From Bradyrhizobium japonicum USDA 6 (lineage in GTDB: Bacteria; Pseudomonadota; Alphaproteobacteria; Rhizobiales; Xanthobacteraceae), in assembly GCF_000284375.1 (NCBI RefSeq), contig NC_017249.1, forward strand, positions 868,001 to 932,000: a stretch of DNA of 64,000 bases, in the 5' to 3' direction. The position numbers were made by a program, and so were the translations under genes. Positions 11,347-20,654 of the stretch are shown piece after piece (position 1 is the stretch's first letter; every line of letters starts with the position of its first letter). A model generated the notes under the pieces. That model was not told the DNA's origin and ran no database searches. It saw nothing but the letters and a program-made list of their open reading frames with translations.

Positions 11347-12483
11347 CTAATGCCGGGCCGAGACTCGTCCGCTCTCGACGTCAAAGACGTCGCCGCCTGC
11401 GCCAATGTCGGCAAAGGCGGCGGGGTCGGCGCCGGTCAGCCACACCTGCGCACCGAGCTTGCGCAGCTCCTCGAACAGCGCCGCGCGCCGGTTCGGATCG
11501 AGATGCGCGACGACCTCGTCGAGCAGCAGCAGCGGCACGATGCCGGTCATCTCGGCGACCAGGCTCGCATGCGCCAGCACGAGGCCAATCAGCAGCGCCT
11601 TCTGCTCGCCGGTCGAGGCATCGCGCGCCGGCATGCTCTTTGGCGCATAGATCACCTGGAGATCGGTGAGGTGCGGGCCGTCTGTGGTGCGGCCGGCGAT
11701 GGCATCGCGCGGGCGGTTGTCGCGCAGGATCTGGCGGTAGCGGTCCTCGACCGACGTCGCGGTCTCGTTGAGCAGCGCATTCTCCATCCAGCCGTCGAGC
11801 GCGATTTGCGCGGACGGAAAGGCTGAAGCCTGCGCGCGCGCGTTGAGCATGCCCGTGAGCCGCGCCGCGGTCTGGCCGCGCGTTGCGGCGACCGCGACCG
11901 CAAGCTCGGCGGTCTCGCGCTCGATCGCATCACACCAATGGTCGTCGTAATTGCGCGTCTCGAGCAGGCGGTTGCGCGACCGCAGGGAGCGTTCGAGCGC
12001 GGAGATCCGGCTGGAATGCTCGCTGTCGATGGCCAGCACCAGGCGGTCGAAGAAGCGCCGCCGCTCGGAGGCCGCGCCCATGAACAGCCCGTCCATCGCC
12101 GGCGTCAGCCACACCATGCGGATGTGGTCGCCGAAGGCGGTGGCCGAACTGACCGGCTCGCGGTCGATGCGGCAGCGCCGGCTGACCGCGGCGTCCGCCC
12201 GTGGCGCGTCGATGCCGGTGCCGAGCGTGGCGAGCCCCAGCGCGCCCTCGACCTGCGCGGACACCGCCCAGGAGCCGTCGCCCTGGTTGTCGGCGACATC
12301 TTCCAGCGTCGCGCGCCGCAAGCCGCGGCCCGGCGACAGGAACGAGATCGCCTCGATGCAATTGGTCTTGCCGGCCCCGTTCGGCCCGACTAGCGCCACC
12401 ATGTCAGCCGCCGTCTCGAGCCCCGCCGCCCGGTAATTGCGAAAATGCGTCAGCGTCAGGCGTTGAATGCGGGAGGGGGTCAT
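11347..12483 (-). CDS. recF: DNA replication and repair protein RecF
   Basis: A 378-residue SMC-like ATPase that with RecO and RecR loads RecA at single-strand gaps. Visible motifs are Walker A GPNGAGKT (33-40), the ABC signature STGEQKALL and Walker B LLLLDEVVAHLD, all intact. Length is normal for the family. It reads in the same direction as dnaA and dnaN, but a DUF559 gene and palindromic repeats separate it from dnaN, so the classical dnaN-recF operon is interrupted here. Confidence 0.96.
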   Translation of the reverse strand: MTPSRIQRLTLTHFRNYRAAGLETAADMVALVGPNGAGKTNCIEAISFLSPGRGLRRATLEDVADNQGDGSWAVSAQVEGALGLATLGTGIDAPRADAAVSRRCRIDREPVSSATAFGDHIRMVWLTPAMDGLFMGAASERRRFFDRLVLAIDSEHSSRISALERSLRSRNRLLETRNYDDHWCDAIERETAELAVAVAATRGQTAARLTGMLNARAQASAFPSAQIALDGWMENALLNETATSVEDRYRQILRDNRPRDAIAGRTTDGPHLTDLQVIYAPKSMPARDASTGEQKALLIGLVLAHASLVAEMTGIVPLLLLDEVVAHLDPNRRAALFEELRKLGAQVWLTGADPAAFADIGAGGDVFDVESGRVSARH

Positions 12484-12508
12484 CGGTTCTTCGTCATGGA
12501 CGCGATTC

Positions 12509-12571
12509 TTCCCCTCTCCCCTTGTGGGAGAGGGTGGCGCCTCACGAAGTGAGGCGACGGGTGAGGGGTAT
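12509..12571. repeat. Palindromic intergenic repeat
   Basis: CCCTCTCCCCTTGTGGGAGA forms a hairpin arm, followed by a second inverted pair (CCTCACGAAGTGAGG) and GGGTGAGGGG. It sits just downstream of the DUF559 gene and is the same family as the repeats at 12977-13125 and 22627-22821. Confidence 0.75.
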
Positions 12572-12572
12572 C

Positions 12573-12938
12573 TTACCGCCCGGCAAGCTTTGCAAGGATG
12601 TCTTCCAACACAGAAGTGGGTTGCTGCAGCACGTCATTGTTCCAGTAGCGCGCTATGGCGAAACCCTCGGCGGAAAGTACGGTGTCACGAGCAGCATCAC
12701 GTTGCGATTCTGCGTGCTGGCTTCCGTCAATCTCGATTACCAGCTGCTTATCGAAGCAGACGAAGTCAAGGATGTAGTTCTCGATCGGAACCTGTCGGCG
12801 AAATTTGTAGGCCGATAGCCGTCGATCCCTCAGCAAACGCCACATGGCCGCTTCCGCATCCGTCGGCTCGTGCCGCATGTTCTTCGCGAACTGGCGAAGA
12901 TGCTTGGCAGTCGGCCGATGATGCGGGTCGCGCGGCAT
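12573..12938 (-). CDS. DUF559 family protein (very-short-patch-repair endonuclease-like fold)
   Basis: A 121-residue protein of the DUF559 family, which has the restriction-endonuclease-like core of Vsr nucleases. The diagnostic stretch DFVCFDKQLVIEIDGSQHAE (about 59-78) holds the expected D...E-x-D metal-binding pattern, preceded by FRRQVPIENYILDF. Family members are predicted DNA nucleases, but few have been tested and their biological role is unclear. The gene lies between recF and dnaN and is bracketed by palindromic repeats on both sides, suggesting it was inserted into an older dnaN-recF arrangement. Confidence 0.85.
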   Translation of the reverse strand: MPRDPHHRPTAKHLRQFAKNMRHEPTDAEAAMWRLLRDRRLSAYKFRRQVPIENYILDFVCFDKQLVIEIDGSQHAESQRDAARDTVLSAEGFAIARYWNNDVLQQPTSVLEDILAKLAGR

Positions 12939-12976
12939 CGGCGTTCATTCTGAATGTCGGTGGGGCGCGGTGGCTT

Positions 12977-13125
12977 CACCCTCTCCCCTTGCGGGAGAGG
13001 GTGCCGTCGCGAAGCGGCGGCGGGTGAGGGGTTGTCTCGGCATAGGAAGTGCTGCGAGAGGCCCCCTCACCCGAGTGAGGTCTTGGTCGATAGCAGAGCT
13101 GCCCTCTCCCGCAAGGGGAGAGGGC
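12977..13125. repeat. Two palindromic intergenic repeats in opposite orientation
   Basis: The first unit (12977-13033) has CACCCTCTCCCCTTGCGGGA followed by GAGAGGGTG, CGCGAAGCG and GGGTGAGGGG. The second (13061-13125) is roughly its reverse complement, CCCCTCACCCGAGTGAGG then CCCTCTCCCGCAAGGGGAGA. They separate dnaN from the DUF559 gene. Confidence 0.75.
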
Positions 13126-13189
13126 GCAGCAACGTGCATCGCGCCTGGTTCATGAGGGATTGCTTGGGGTCCGTGAGGGAACACGTCCC

Positions 13190-14308
13190 TCACACCCGCA
13201 TCGGCATCAGCACGTAGAGCGCGCTCTTGTCGTCCTTGTCCTGCACCAGCGTCGGCGAGCCGGGGTCGGCGAGCTTCAGCGTGGCGACGTCGCCTTCGAT
13301 CTGGGCGGCGATGTCGAGGAGGTAGCGCGAGTTGAAGCCGATATCGAGCGCGTCGGAGGCGTATTCGACTTCGAGCTCTTCGGTCGCGCTGCCGGAATCC
13401 GGGTTGGTGACCGATAGCACCAGCTTGCCCGGCGACAGCGAGAGCTTCACGGCGCGGCCGCGCTCGCTGGAGATGGTGGAGACGCGGTCTACCGCGTTCT
13501 CGAAATCCTTCTTGTCGACGACGAGTTCCTTGTCGTTGCCCTGCGGGATCACGCGGCCATAGTCGGGGAAGGTGCCGTCGATCAGCTTCGAGGTCAGCAC
13601 CACATTGCCGATGGTGAAGCGGATCTTTGCCTGCGACAGCTCGATCGTGACTTCGGCCTCGTTGTCCTCGATCAGGCGCTGCACCTCGCCGACGGTTTTT
13701 CGCGGCACGATCACGCCGGGCATGCCGTCGGCGCCCTTGGGCTGGACCAGGTCGAGCTGGGCGAGCCGGTGGCCGTCGGTGGCAACGCCGCGCAGGGTGG
13801 CGGCCGTGGCCGTGCCCGCGGCGTGCAGATAGATGCCGTTGAGATAATAGCGCGTCTCTTCGGTCGAGATCGCGAACTGGGTGCGGTCGATCAGCCGCTT
13901 GACGTCCTTGGCGGCGAGCGAGAACGAGTGCGACATGTCGCCGGCAGCGAGATCCGGGAAATCATTCTCCGGCAGGGTCTGCAGCGTGAAGCGCGAGCGG
14001 CCGGCGCGGATCGCCAGCACGGCGCGGTCGCCGTCGGCCTCCAGCACGATCTGCGAGCCGTCAGGCAGCTTGCGCACGATGTCGTAGAACATGTGCGCCG
14101 GCACGGTGGTGGAGCCCGCGGTCGCGGTTTCGGCCGGGAGCGTCTCCGTCACCTCGAGGTCGAGGTCGGTCGCCTTCAGCGACAATTTCGCGTTCTCGGC
14201 GCGGACCAGCACGTTGCCGAGGATCGGAATGGTGTTGCGGCGCTCGACCACGCGGTGGACATGACCCAGCGATTTCAGGAGTTGCGCGCGTTCGACCGTA
14301 ACCTTCAT
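13190..14308 (-). CDS. dnaN: DNA polymerase III beta subunit (sliding clamp)
   Basis: A 372-residue sliding clamp that tethers DNA polymerase III and other partners to DNA as a ring-shaped dimer. It starts MKVTVERAQLLKSLGHVHRV and shows the conserved stretch RNTIPILGNVLV, then LDLVQPKG, KIRFTIGNVVLTSKLIDGTF and the C-terminal LVLMPMRV-type end (YVLMPMRV). I used the ATG that matches family N-termini; 24 upstream codons are unlikely to be translated. It is downstream of dnaA in the same direction with a 280-base gap. Confidence 0.97.
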   Translation of the reverse strand: MKVTVERAQLLKSLGHVHRVVERRNTIPILGNVLVRAENAKLSLKATDLDLEVTETLPAETATAGSTTVPAHMFYDIVRKLPDGSQIVLEADGDRAVLAIRAGRSRFTLQTLPENDFPDLAAGDMSHSFSLAAKDVKRLIDRTQFAISTEETRYYLNGIYLHAAGTATAATLRGVATDGHRLAQLDLVQPKGADGMPGVIVPRKTVGEVQRLIEDNEAEVTIELSQAKIRFTIGNVVLTSKLIDGTFPDYGRVIPQGNDKELVVDKKDFENAVDRVSTISSERGRAVKLSLSPGKLVLSVTNPDSGSATEELEVEYASDALDIGFNSRYLLDIAAQIEGDVATLKLADPGSPTLVQDKDDKSALYVLMPMRV

Positions 14309-14588
14309 TGCACTACTCGCCCGATCCCCAAGGAAACACAACATTGGAAGAGCCGGGCGGCGGGACGCGCGCCACGGCACCGAAGACCCCGAAAAGCCGG
14401 ATCATCCAGCCGATATGACCAAAGCCGTCAGGGTCGCGCAAGGTGGCGCGGAAAGCCATCGGTTTCAAGGGATTGGGGGGTGGTTCCCCACGATTTACAG
14501 CCCAAAAGGAGGGCGGCCGTCCCGGCAAACGAACACCGCCGCCCAGGCATGGCCGGGGCGGCGGGAGAATGGCAGGAGCCTTAGGCGT

Positions 14589-16001
14589 TTATTCCTGAAG
14601 CTGGCGCTTCAGCGACTCGACTTCCTCGGACAGCGCCGTGTCCTTGTTGACCAGCGCCTCGATCTTGCGCACGGCGTGCAGCACGGTGGTGTGGTCGCGC
14701 CCGCCGAAGCGGCGGCCGATCTCGGGCAGCGAGCGCAGGGTCAGCGTCTTGGCGAGATACATCGCCACCTGGCGCGGACGGACCACGTTGGCGGTGCGGC
14801 GCGAGGACAGGAGGTCGGAGCGGCTGACGTTATACTGCCGCGCCACCACGCGCTGGATGTCCTCGATCTTGATCCGCTTCGGCTCCTGCGGCCGGACCAG
14901 ATCGCGTACCTCGCGCTCGGCCATCTCCAGCGTCACCGGCTGGTTGTTCAGCTTCGAGTGCGCGAGCAACCGGTTGATCGCGCCTTCGAGGTCGCGGCCG
15001 TTATGGGTGATGGTGCGCGCCAGATAATGCAGCACCTCCTCAGGCACGTCGAAGGTGGCGTGATGGCTGCGGGCCGCCGCGACCCGCGACTTCAGGATGC
15101 CATGCCGCAGTTCTTCGCCGAGCGAACCCATCTCGACCACGAGACCGCCGGCGAGGCGCGAGCGCACGCGATCGTCGAGGCTTTCGAGGTCGGACGGCGG
15201 ACGGTCGGCCGCGATCACGACCTGGCGGCCGGCATCGATCAGCGCGTTCAGCGTGTGACAGAACTCGGCCTGGGTCGACTTGCCCTGCAGGAACTGGAGG
15301 TCGTCGATCACGAGCACGTCGATGCCGCGCAGCGCTTCCTTGAAGGCGAGCGCCGTCTGCGTCTTCAGCGCGGCGACGAAGCCGTACATGAATTTTTCGG
15401 CGGTGAGATACAGCACCTTGCGCTCGTTGCCGGAATTGCCGGCCCAGGTCACGGCCTGGAGCAGGTGCGTCTTGCCGAGGCCAACGCCCGCATGGATGTA
15501 GAGCGGGTTGAACATGACGGGATCGCCGCGACGCCCTTCGGCGACCTGACGTGCCGCCGCATGCGCCAGCGTGTTGGAGCGGCCGACGACGAAGCTTGCA
15601 AAGGTCAGGCGCGGATCGAGCGGCGAGCCGCCGAGCGCGTCATGATTTGCGGAGACCGGCGCAGTCGCCGTCGAGCGCAGTTCCGGCGCGGGCGCGCGGC
15701 GTGTTTCGACCGGAGCAGGCGCTTCCTTCTGCTGCACGACCGGGCGCACCGCGGAGCGAACGGTGAGATCGATGCGATGCACCTCCGGCGCCTCGGCCTG
15801 CCAGCACGACAGCACGCGCTCGGCATAATGCGCCTGAATCCAGCTCTTCAGGAAGCGGGTCGGCACCGAGAGCCGCACGCTCTCCTCCTGCACGCCTTCC
15901 AGATCCATGCGGGCAAACCAGCTCGTATAGACGTCTTCGCCTACATTCGAGCGCAGCCGGCTCTTCACGCGTGACCAGCGATCCTGTTCCGATGTGTTCA
16001 T
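14589..16001 (-). CDS. dnaA: Chromosomal replication initiator DnaA
   Basis: A 470-residue AAA+ initiator that binds DnaA boxes and opens the replication origin. Domain I is at the N-terminus ([20 protein letters not shown]), and a Pro/Ala-rich linker covers about residues 85-125. Domain III has Walker A GVGLGKT (172-178) and Walker [14 protein letters not shown]. Domain IV ends with the DNA-binding signature [16 protein letters not shown]. The start chosen is [10 protein letters not shown], which fits domain I; an upstream in-frame ATG would add 32 residues of non-conserved sequence. Confidence 0.97.
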   Translation of the reverse strand: MNTSEQDRWSRVKSRLRSNVGEDVYTSWFARMDLEGVQEESVRLSVPTRFLKSWIQAHYAERVLSCWQAEAPEVHRIDLTVRSAVRPVVQQKEAPAPVETRRAPAPELRSTATAPVSANHDALGGSPLDPRLTFASFVVGRSNTLAHAAARQVAEGRRGDPVMFNPLYIHAGVGLGKTHLLQAVTWAGNSGNERKVLYLTAEKFMYGFVAALKTQTALAFKEALRGIDVLVIDDLQFLQGKSTQAEFCHTLNALIDAGRQVVIAADRPPSDLESLDDRVRSRLAGGLVVEMGSLGEELRHGILKSRVAAARSHHATFDVPEEVLHYLARTITHNGRDLEGAINRLLAHSKLNNQPVTLEMAEREVRDLVRPQEPKRIKIEDIQRVVARQYNVSRSDLLSSRRTANVVRPRQVAMYLAKTLTLRSLPEIGRRFGGRDHTTVLHAVRKIEALVNKDTALSEEVESLKRQLQE

Positions 16002-17167
16002 CGTCAAAAAACTTCTATTGAGAGATAAAGTTGCGTTGTGAGTGCCATGAAGGTCCCGCCAGGATCCTTCGAAGGGCACGACCTCGAGCGATTCCATCGT
16101 TGGACACAGCTCCGCCGTTCGGCGCGAACGCCGCGGGTCGGACTTGCGATGTCAGAGATGGAGGGGTCGCGAGGTCAGCGCGTACTCGGCGCTCCGTCAC
16201 ACGCGGGAGGCTGGAGGTTGGGCTGATCTAAACCGGCATCGTTGGAGTAGGTGGCTTGTTTTAATACCGCGTTGAGTCCGTAAGACATGATACCCTCCCC
16301 GTCCTGCCGTGATTGCTCACGGCAAGGTCCTGCGTGTCCTGAAGACAACTGCGACTGACGTCGCCGATGTCCTGCCCGTCTGCACTGTTCGTCCGCTCGG
16401 CTACGCCATCAAGTGTGTCGCGGTAGTTTCATGACATCTCTCGTTTGCGTCTGGCGCGAACGGGATCGAAGATCCCGCTTGGAGACATTCAGACAAAGAG
16501 CTACCGTTCCCATATTGCTATGGGTCTTGAACCGACAATCGCTTGTTGAAGCGTCGCCAACGTGCACACCGCCGCCGATTTGCACGCTCGCCCCGTTTCT
16601 AAAACCGCGCTGGTCATTAGATCGTGGGCGCTGCGGACGACTTAAGGAATACACTATGCGGAAAGACTCGCAATGAAATTGATTCACACTTGAGGCGACT
16701 AAAAACTTGACCAGCGTTAACGCCGCGCGGGAGTTGTGCACAGGCTTGCGAGCAAGAGTTTGAATCCGTGCACAGATTCGAAGGCGCCGTGCGTCATGTG
16801 ACAATTCTCCGCCACCGCCAAAAATTTTTTACAAAAGCGTCACGCGCACGCCTTGCGGGCAATTTTTCCAAATGCTTGTCGCCACTATGTCGATAAGTGA
16901 TTATTGAGACACCGCTTTTTGAGTCTCGTTTCGCAGGGTAACTCCATCGCGAAACCTGTTCCGGGAAAACTACGGTGTGCAGAACTCTCGCACGCGCGGA
17001 TTCAACTTAAGCCCGCCCCGCAGGGTTTTTTCGCAGCGCAGTGAAAGTTTCCGCTGTTGCAAAAACATCGGCTCGTAAAATCACGGGTGCTGCACAGCGA
17101 AGGCGTCGCTACTCTTCCAACGGAAGTGTGGTCGCCCAACGACCGCAAGTGCGAATTGTGACAGGCA
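16002..17167. promoter_or_regulatory. dnaA upstream region with GANTC cluster and DnaA-box-like sites
   Basis: A gene-free stretch of about 1.2 kb, more AT-rich in its right half. Six GANTC sites, the CcrM methyltransferase target of alphaproteobacteria, lie within 16665-17003 (at 16665, 16681, 16762, 16775, 16921 and 16999). By chance about one per 256 bases is expected at even base composition. TTGTGCACA (16734), GTGCACA (16768) and TGTCGATAA (16888, one mismatch to the reverse DnaA box TGTGGATAA) are degenerate DnaA-box candidates. This probably contains the dnaA promoter; whether it is also the origin is open, since alphaproteobacterial origins are often near hemE. Confidence 0.5.
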
Positions 17168-17193
17168 ACAAAAAGCCCGGCGGAAGCCGGGCT
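17168..17193 (-). terminator. Rho-independent terminator of rpsT
   Basis: On the minus strand AGCCCGGC-TTCC-GCCGGGCT forms a perfect 8-bp stem followed by TTTTTG. It lies about 50 bases beyond the rpsT stop codon. Confidence 0.88.
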
Positions 17194-17245
17194 GATTGAC
17201 GAGCGCGATGTCGCTCCGATCAGTCGATCGGATGACTCGACGAGC

Positions 17246-17512
17246 TTACTTCGCGAGCTTGGCGATCTGCGCGGTGAGCCGGGAGACTTTGCGGCTGGCG
17301 TTGTTCTTGTGAACGATGTTGCGCTGCGCGGCGCGCATCAGCGCGGGCTCGGCGTTCGCCATCGCCTTCAGCGCGGCGGCGCGATCGCCGGTCGCGATGG
17401 CTTCTTCGACGGTACGCACGGCACCGCGCATCTGGGTGCGGCGCGACTTGTTGACGGCGGTGCGGCGGGCGATCTTGCGCGTCGCTTTCTTGGCGGAAGT
17501 CGTGTTGGCCAT
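17246..17512 (-). CDS. rpsT: 30S ribosomal protein S20
   Basis: An 88-residue Lys/Arg/Ala-rich protein matching bacterial S20 in length and pattern: [20 protein letters not shown] at the N-terminus and [19 protein letters not shown] at the C-terminus. S20 binds 16S rRNA early in small-subunit assembly. It is monocistronic here, closed by a clear hairpin terminator, and located upstream of dnaA, the common alphaproteobacterial arrangement. Confidence 0.97.
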   Translation of the reverse strand: MANTTSAKKATRKIARRTAVNKSRRTQMRGAVRTVEEAIATGDRAAALKAMANAEPALMRAAQRNIVHKNNASRKVSRLTAQIAKLAK

Positions 17513-17910
17513 GGTCTCAATATCCTTTGCGGTACCGGTCGCGTCTTGGTCGGGTAGCGCCGGCTGCTTGACCGCTTAATCGACGCTCGGATTTAGGGTG
17601 TTCGGTTGCTGGGCTGTTCCCGGAACACGAGCGACGGCCTTGCGGTCGTCTCTGAGGCTCCAAGCCTTTAAAGCTCATGGAGCCTGCAACTGCTCAAAGA
17701 ACAGCGGCGGCAGGATTGCGCCCACCGCCAGTTGGCGCCCTTATAGAGGGGGTCTGCGGCACCGTCAACGCTTTCCGGGGCCGGAAAACAGGCCATGGGC
17801 GCTCCAGCGCGCGCCGTAACGCCCTGAAGAGGTTGAATTTCTGCCGTCGCCCGGCTATTGGCTGGCGGCATTGCAAAGGCCGTCCGGTCGGACGGCCATA
17901 TAGGTGAGGC
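17513..17910. other. Intergenic region, divergent promoters
   Basis: About 400 bases between the rpsT start and the next rightward gene. It must hold the rpsT promoter on one side and that of the small membrane protein on the other. I see no convincing reading frame, repeat or hairpin with a T-run. Confidence 0.4.
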
Positions 17911-18228
17911 ATGATCCGCGGCTTTTTCCGACTGATTGGGCTGTTGCTGCTGGCCGGCGGGTTCATCTTCATGGTCTATGACGGCGCCCGCTGGGTGGCC
18001 GACCAGACCCTGCGGTTCACCCGGTTCGGCCAGTTCTGGAACGACATCAACCAGGCCAGCCAGACGGCGTTCCGCTCCTGGGTCGAGGCCAAGGCGCCCT
18101 GGCTCTGGACCTCGGTGATCCGCCTCGTGCTGGATCAGCCGGTTTTCGCCGTGCTCGGCATTTTGGGCATCCTGCTGATGATCCTGTTCCGCCCGCGGAA
18201 ACCCTTGATCGGATATTCCCGGGATTGA
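17911..18228 (+). CDS. Small membrane protein
   Basis: A 105-residue protein with two hydrophobic segments (about 5-21, FFRLIGLLLLAGGFIFMV, and about 77-93, VFAVLGILGILLMILF) and a polar middle region rich in Trp. The start is supported by AGGTGAGGC just before the ATG. It ends with a basic tail (RPRKPLIGYSRD), which would place the C-terminus in the cytoplasm by the positive-inside rule. No characterised family recognised. Confidence 0.75.
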   Translation: MIRGFFRLIGLLLLAGGFIFMVYDGARWVADQTLRFTRFGQFWNDINQASQTAFRSWVEAKAPWLWTSVIRLVLDQPVFAVLGILGILLMILFRPRKPLIGYSRD

Positions 18229-18396
18229 TCTTTCAATTCCCGCGGAGACTGAACCTCGCGTTGACGGCAGCCGTAACAAGGCTGCCCCCTCCTGCGTAGA
18301 TACCTATATTCCCACCTTGATCGCGAGCGCGCCGCCTGAGCCCTTGGCTTGTTGCATTGGCTCGAGCGACGGACAGCTCGTCTCGGAGAGCCAAAC

Positions 18397-19053
18397 ATGC
18401 TGTTTATGCGCAAGACCACCGCATTGCCGAGCGCCACGGAGGCGCTGCCGGGCCGTGCGCAAGCCATTCCCACCGCGACCACCCATTTCGTCAACGGCGC
18501 GAAGTTGCAGCCGCCTTATCCCGCGGGCCTCGAGCAGGCCGTGTTCGGGCTCGGCTGCTTCTGGGGTGCCGAGCGCAAATTCTGGGAGCTCGGCGACGGT
18601 GTCTACGCGACCGCTGTCGGCTATGCCGGCGGCCACACGCCGAACCCGACCTATGAGGAGACCTGTTCAGGGCGCACCGGCCACACCGAAGTGGTGCTGG
18701 TCGTGTTCGATCCGAACAAGATCTCTTACGAGAAGCTCCTGAAGACGTTCTGGGAGAGCCACAACCCGACGCAGGGCATGCGCCAGGGCAACGATGTCGG
18801 CACGCAGTACCGAAGCGCGATCTACACTTATTCAGATGCGCAGAAGAAAGCGGCCGATGAATCGAAGGCGCTCTATCAGAAGGCGCTTGCTGCAAAAGGT
18901 CTCGGTGCCATCACCACCGAGATCGCGCCCGCCGGCGCGTTCTATTTCGCCGAGGACTACCATCAGCAATATCTGGCGAAGAACCCCGCCGGCTATTGCG
19001 GCCTCGGTGGCACCGGCGTGTCCTGCCCGATCGGCGTGGGTGTGAGCGCGTAA
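18397..19053 (+). CDS. msrA: Peptide-methionine (S)-S-oxide reductase MsrA
   Basis: A 218-residue MsrA, which reduces methionine-S-sulfoxide in oxidised proteins using thioredoxin. The catalytic motif GCFWGAER is near residue 53. Other family blocks are [49 protein letters not shown] and [11 protein letters not shown]-terminal cysteines ([13 protein letters not shown]) are positioned as resolving cysteines. The ATG giving [10 protein letters not shown] has GGAGAG eight bases upstream. No signal peptide. Confidence 0.96.
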   Translation: MLFMRKTTALPSATEALPGRAQAIPTATTHFVNGAKLQPPYPAGLEQAVFGLGCFWGAERKFWELGDGVYATAVGYAGGHTPNPTYEETCSGRTGHTEVVLVVFDPNKISYEKLLKTFWESHNPTQGMRQGNDVGTQYRSAIYTYSDAQKKAADESKALYQKALAAKGLGAITTEIAPAGAFYFAEDYHQQYLAKNPAGYCGLGGTGVSCPIGVGVSA

Positions 19054-19099
19054 GCGAAATCTTCGCCGCGGCGACATTGGTCGCGGCGTGCGCATCCGA

Positions 19100-19122
19100 C
19101 CCTCCCCTGGAGGGGGAGGGTT
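19100..19122. repeat. Palindrome after msrA
   Basis: ACCCTCCCCTGGAGG followed by GGGAGGGT forms a strong GC hairpin 45 bases after msrA with only TT after it. It could end transcription inefficiently or be a short member of the palindromic repeat class. Confidence 0.45.
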
Positions 19123-19193
19123 GAAGCGCTCAACGCTTTGTTAACCATAACCGGTGCAAGACTGGAGCCGTCTCGTTTCGAGGGATAGGTCCT

Positions 19194-19937
19194 GTGCCGG
19201 TTGCACGCGCGTTTCGATGGTCGATCCTGACGGCTTCCTTGGCAGCGTCCGCCGCGCTTGCCCTCGGCGGCTGCATGCAGACCGCCGGTCCCGTCGCGGT
19301 CATGCAACCCCGTGCCGATCTCGACTCCATGGCCTATGGCCAGCCCTATGGCGCACCGCAGCCGGTCGTCGCCGACGGTGGCGGCGCCATCAGCGCGCTG
19401 CGCAATTCCTTTGCCGCCTCGCCTGCACCCATGCCGGTCGGCTACGCCGCGCCGATGGCGGCGCCGGTTCGCTACGACTCCTCCTATCATCTCGATGCCG
19501 GCGACAGGCTGCGCGTCGTGGTCTACGGCCAGGAAGGCCTCACCAACAGCTACGCCATCGATGCCGGCGGTTCGATCACCATGCCGCTGATCGGCGGGGT
19601 GCCGGCCCGCGGCCGCACCCCGGCGGGTCTCGCCGGTGAGATCGCCGCGCGCCTGCGCAACGGTTACATCCGCGAGCCCTCGGTCGCGGTCGAGATCGAA
19701 GCCTATCGCCCGTTCTTCATCCTCGGCGAAGTCACGGCACCCGGCCAGTATCCTTATGTGCCGAACATGACGGTCGAAAGCGCGGTCGCGATCGCCGGCG
19801 GATTCTCGCCCCGCGCCAAGCGCGACGTGGTCACCGTCACGCACACCGAAGCCGGCGGCGCGATGCGCGCCATCGTCCCGCTCGGCACTCCCTTGAGCCC
19901 CGGTGATACCGTGTTCGTCGGCGAGCGCTGGTTCTAG
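19194..19937 (+). CDS. Polysaccharide biosynthesis/export lipoprotein (Wza/KpsD type)
   Basis: A 247-residue outer-membrane lipoprotein candidate. The N-terminal signal ends in the lipobox LGGC (Cys28). A poly_export domain follows (YHLDAGDRLRVVVYGQEGLT, then GGSITMPLIGGVPARGRT), and an SLBB domain begins at FFILGEVTAPGQYPYVP. Family members form the outer-membrane channel for capsular or exopolysaccharide. At 247 residues it is short compared with Wza (about 380), with one SLBB repeat, similar to rhizobial ExoF-like proteins. The start is GTG, with AGGGATAGG upstream. No polysaccharide gene cluster adjoins it. Confidence 0.85.
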   Translation: MPVARAFRWSILTASLAASAALALGGCMQTAGPVAVMQPRADLDSMAYGQPYGAPQPVVADGGGAISALRNSFAASPAPMPVGYAAPMAAPVRYDSSYHLDAGDRLRVVVYGQEGLTNSYAIDAGGSITMPLIGGVPARGRTPAGLAGEIAARLRNGYIREPSVAVEIEAYRPFFILGEVTAPGQYPYVPNMTVESAVAIAGGFSPRAKRDVVTVTHTEAGGAMRAIVPLGTPLSPGDTVFVGERWF

Positions 19938-19938
19938 C

Positions 19939-20418
19939 TCACCGCCTGAAATCCAGCCGTCCGTTCGGAAAGCATCCGTCGATGCGCGCGCCATCGACCA
20001 CGAGCCCGACCCATGGCCGCGTGATCACAGGCGTGGTCAGGTTGATGTACTTTCCGACCAGGCGCGTGCCCTCGCGCGCAGCATCGATCAGGCCGTGCCG
20101 GCGGCCATGGTCCCAGTCGAAACGCAGATAGACCCGGCTCCCCGTGACGCGGACTTCGGCGCGCCCCTCTTTCCATCTGTCCGGCGTATCGCCCGCAATG
20201 GTCGGATCGGCGCCGCCATTCCATCTGCTAGCCCAGATGCCTTCGAGCGGATCGGAGAGGGCGGCAATGGATGTCCATGCCGCCGCGTTGACGTCGGCCG
20301 CATCGCCGGCCGGCGTAGCGGTCGCCGCGTAGACCATGACTTCAGAATCGTCCGGGCCCGGGACGTCCATGGTTCCGAACGGATTGCGGATGACGAGGTG
20401 CGTGATGGCTTGCTGCAT
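19939..20418 (-). CDS. Conserved hypothetical protein
   Basis: A 159-residue soluble protein starting MQQAITHLVIRNPFGTMDVP, with GGGAGA upstream of the ATG. The middle is Trp-rich (LEGIWASRWNGG, YLRFDWDHGRRHGLID) and the end reads YINLTTPVITRPWVGLVVDG. The pattern resembles small beta-barrel or lipocalin-like enzymes, but I cannot place it in a named family. It is convergent with the polysaccharide export gene with only one base between their stop codons. Confidence 0.65.
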   Translation of the reverse strand: MQQAITHLVIRNPFGTMDVPGPDDSEVMVYAATATPAGDAADVNAAAWTSIAALSDPLEGIWASRWNGGADPTIAGDTPDRWKEGRAEVRVTGSRVYLRFDWDHGRRHGLIDAAREGTRLVGKYINLTTPVITRPWVGLVVDGARIDGCFPNGRLDFRR

Positions 20419-20506
20419 GGCGATCTCCCGGCGCGAGTTGGCTTGATCGGCCAGCTCTATCGCCGGGCGCCGTGATGCAGCCACCCGATTCCTGCTCTCT
20501 CCTCCT

Positions 20507-20639
20507 GTCATTCCGGGGCGCGCGTAGCGCGAGCTATGATGCGCAATCGCGCATCTGAGAATCCATAGCCGCAGTTCGTGGTTATGGATTCCGGGCCTGC
20601 ACCGCTTCGCGGCGCATCCCGGAATGACGGAATGACGGA
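20507..20639. repeat. Long inverted intergenic repeat
   Basis: GTCATTCCGGGGCGCGC on the left is answered by GCGCATCCCGGAATGAC on the right, with smaller hairpins inside (GCGCAATCGCGC). It lies between two genes on the same strand. Related elements occur at 25955, 29244 and 33357. Confidence 0.75.
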
Positions 20640-20654
20640 AGAAAGATGTGCGCC

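Noticed and set aside
12509..13125. CRISPR array
   Set aside because: The repeated units are palindromes in both orientations with no regular spacing or unique spacers.
16002..17167. Definite replication origin (oriC)
   Set aside because: Only degenerate DnaA boxes and no clear AT-rich unwinding repeats; alphaproteobacterial origins are often elsewhere. Kept as a regulatory region only.
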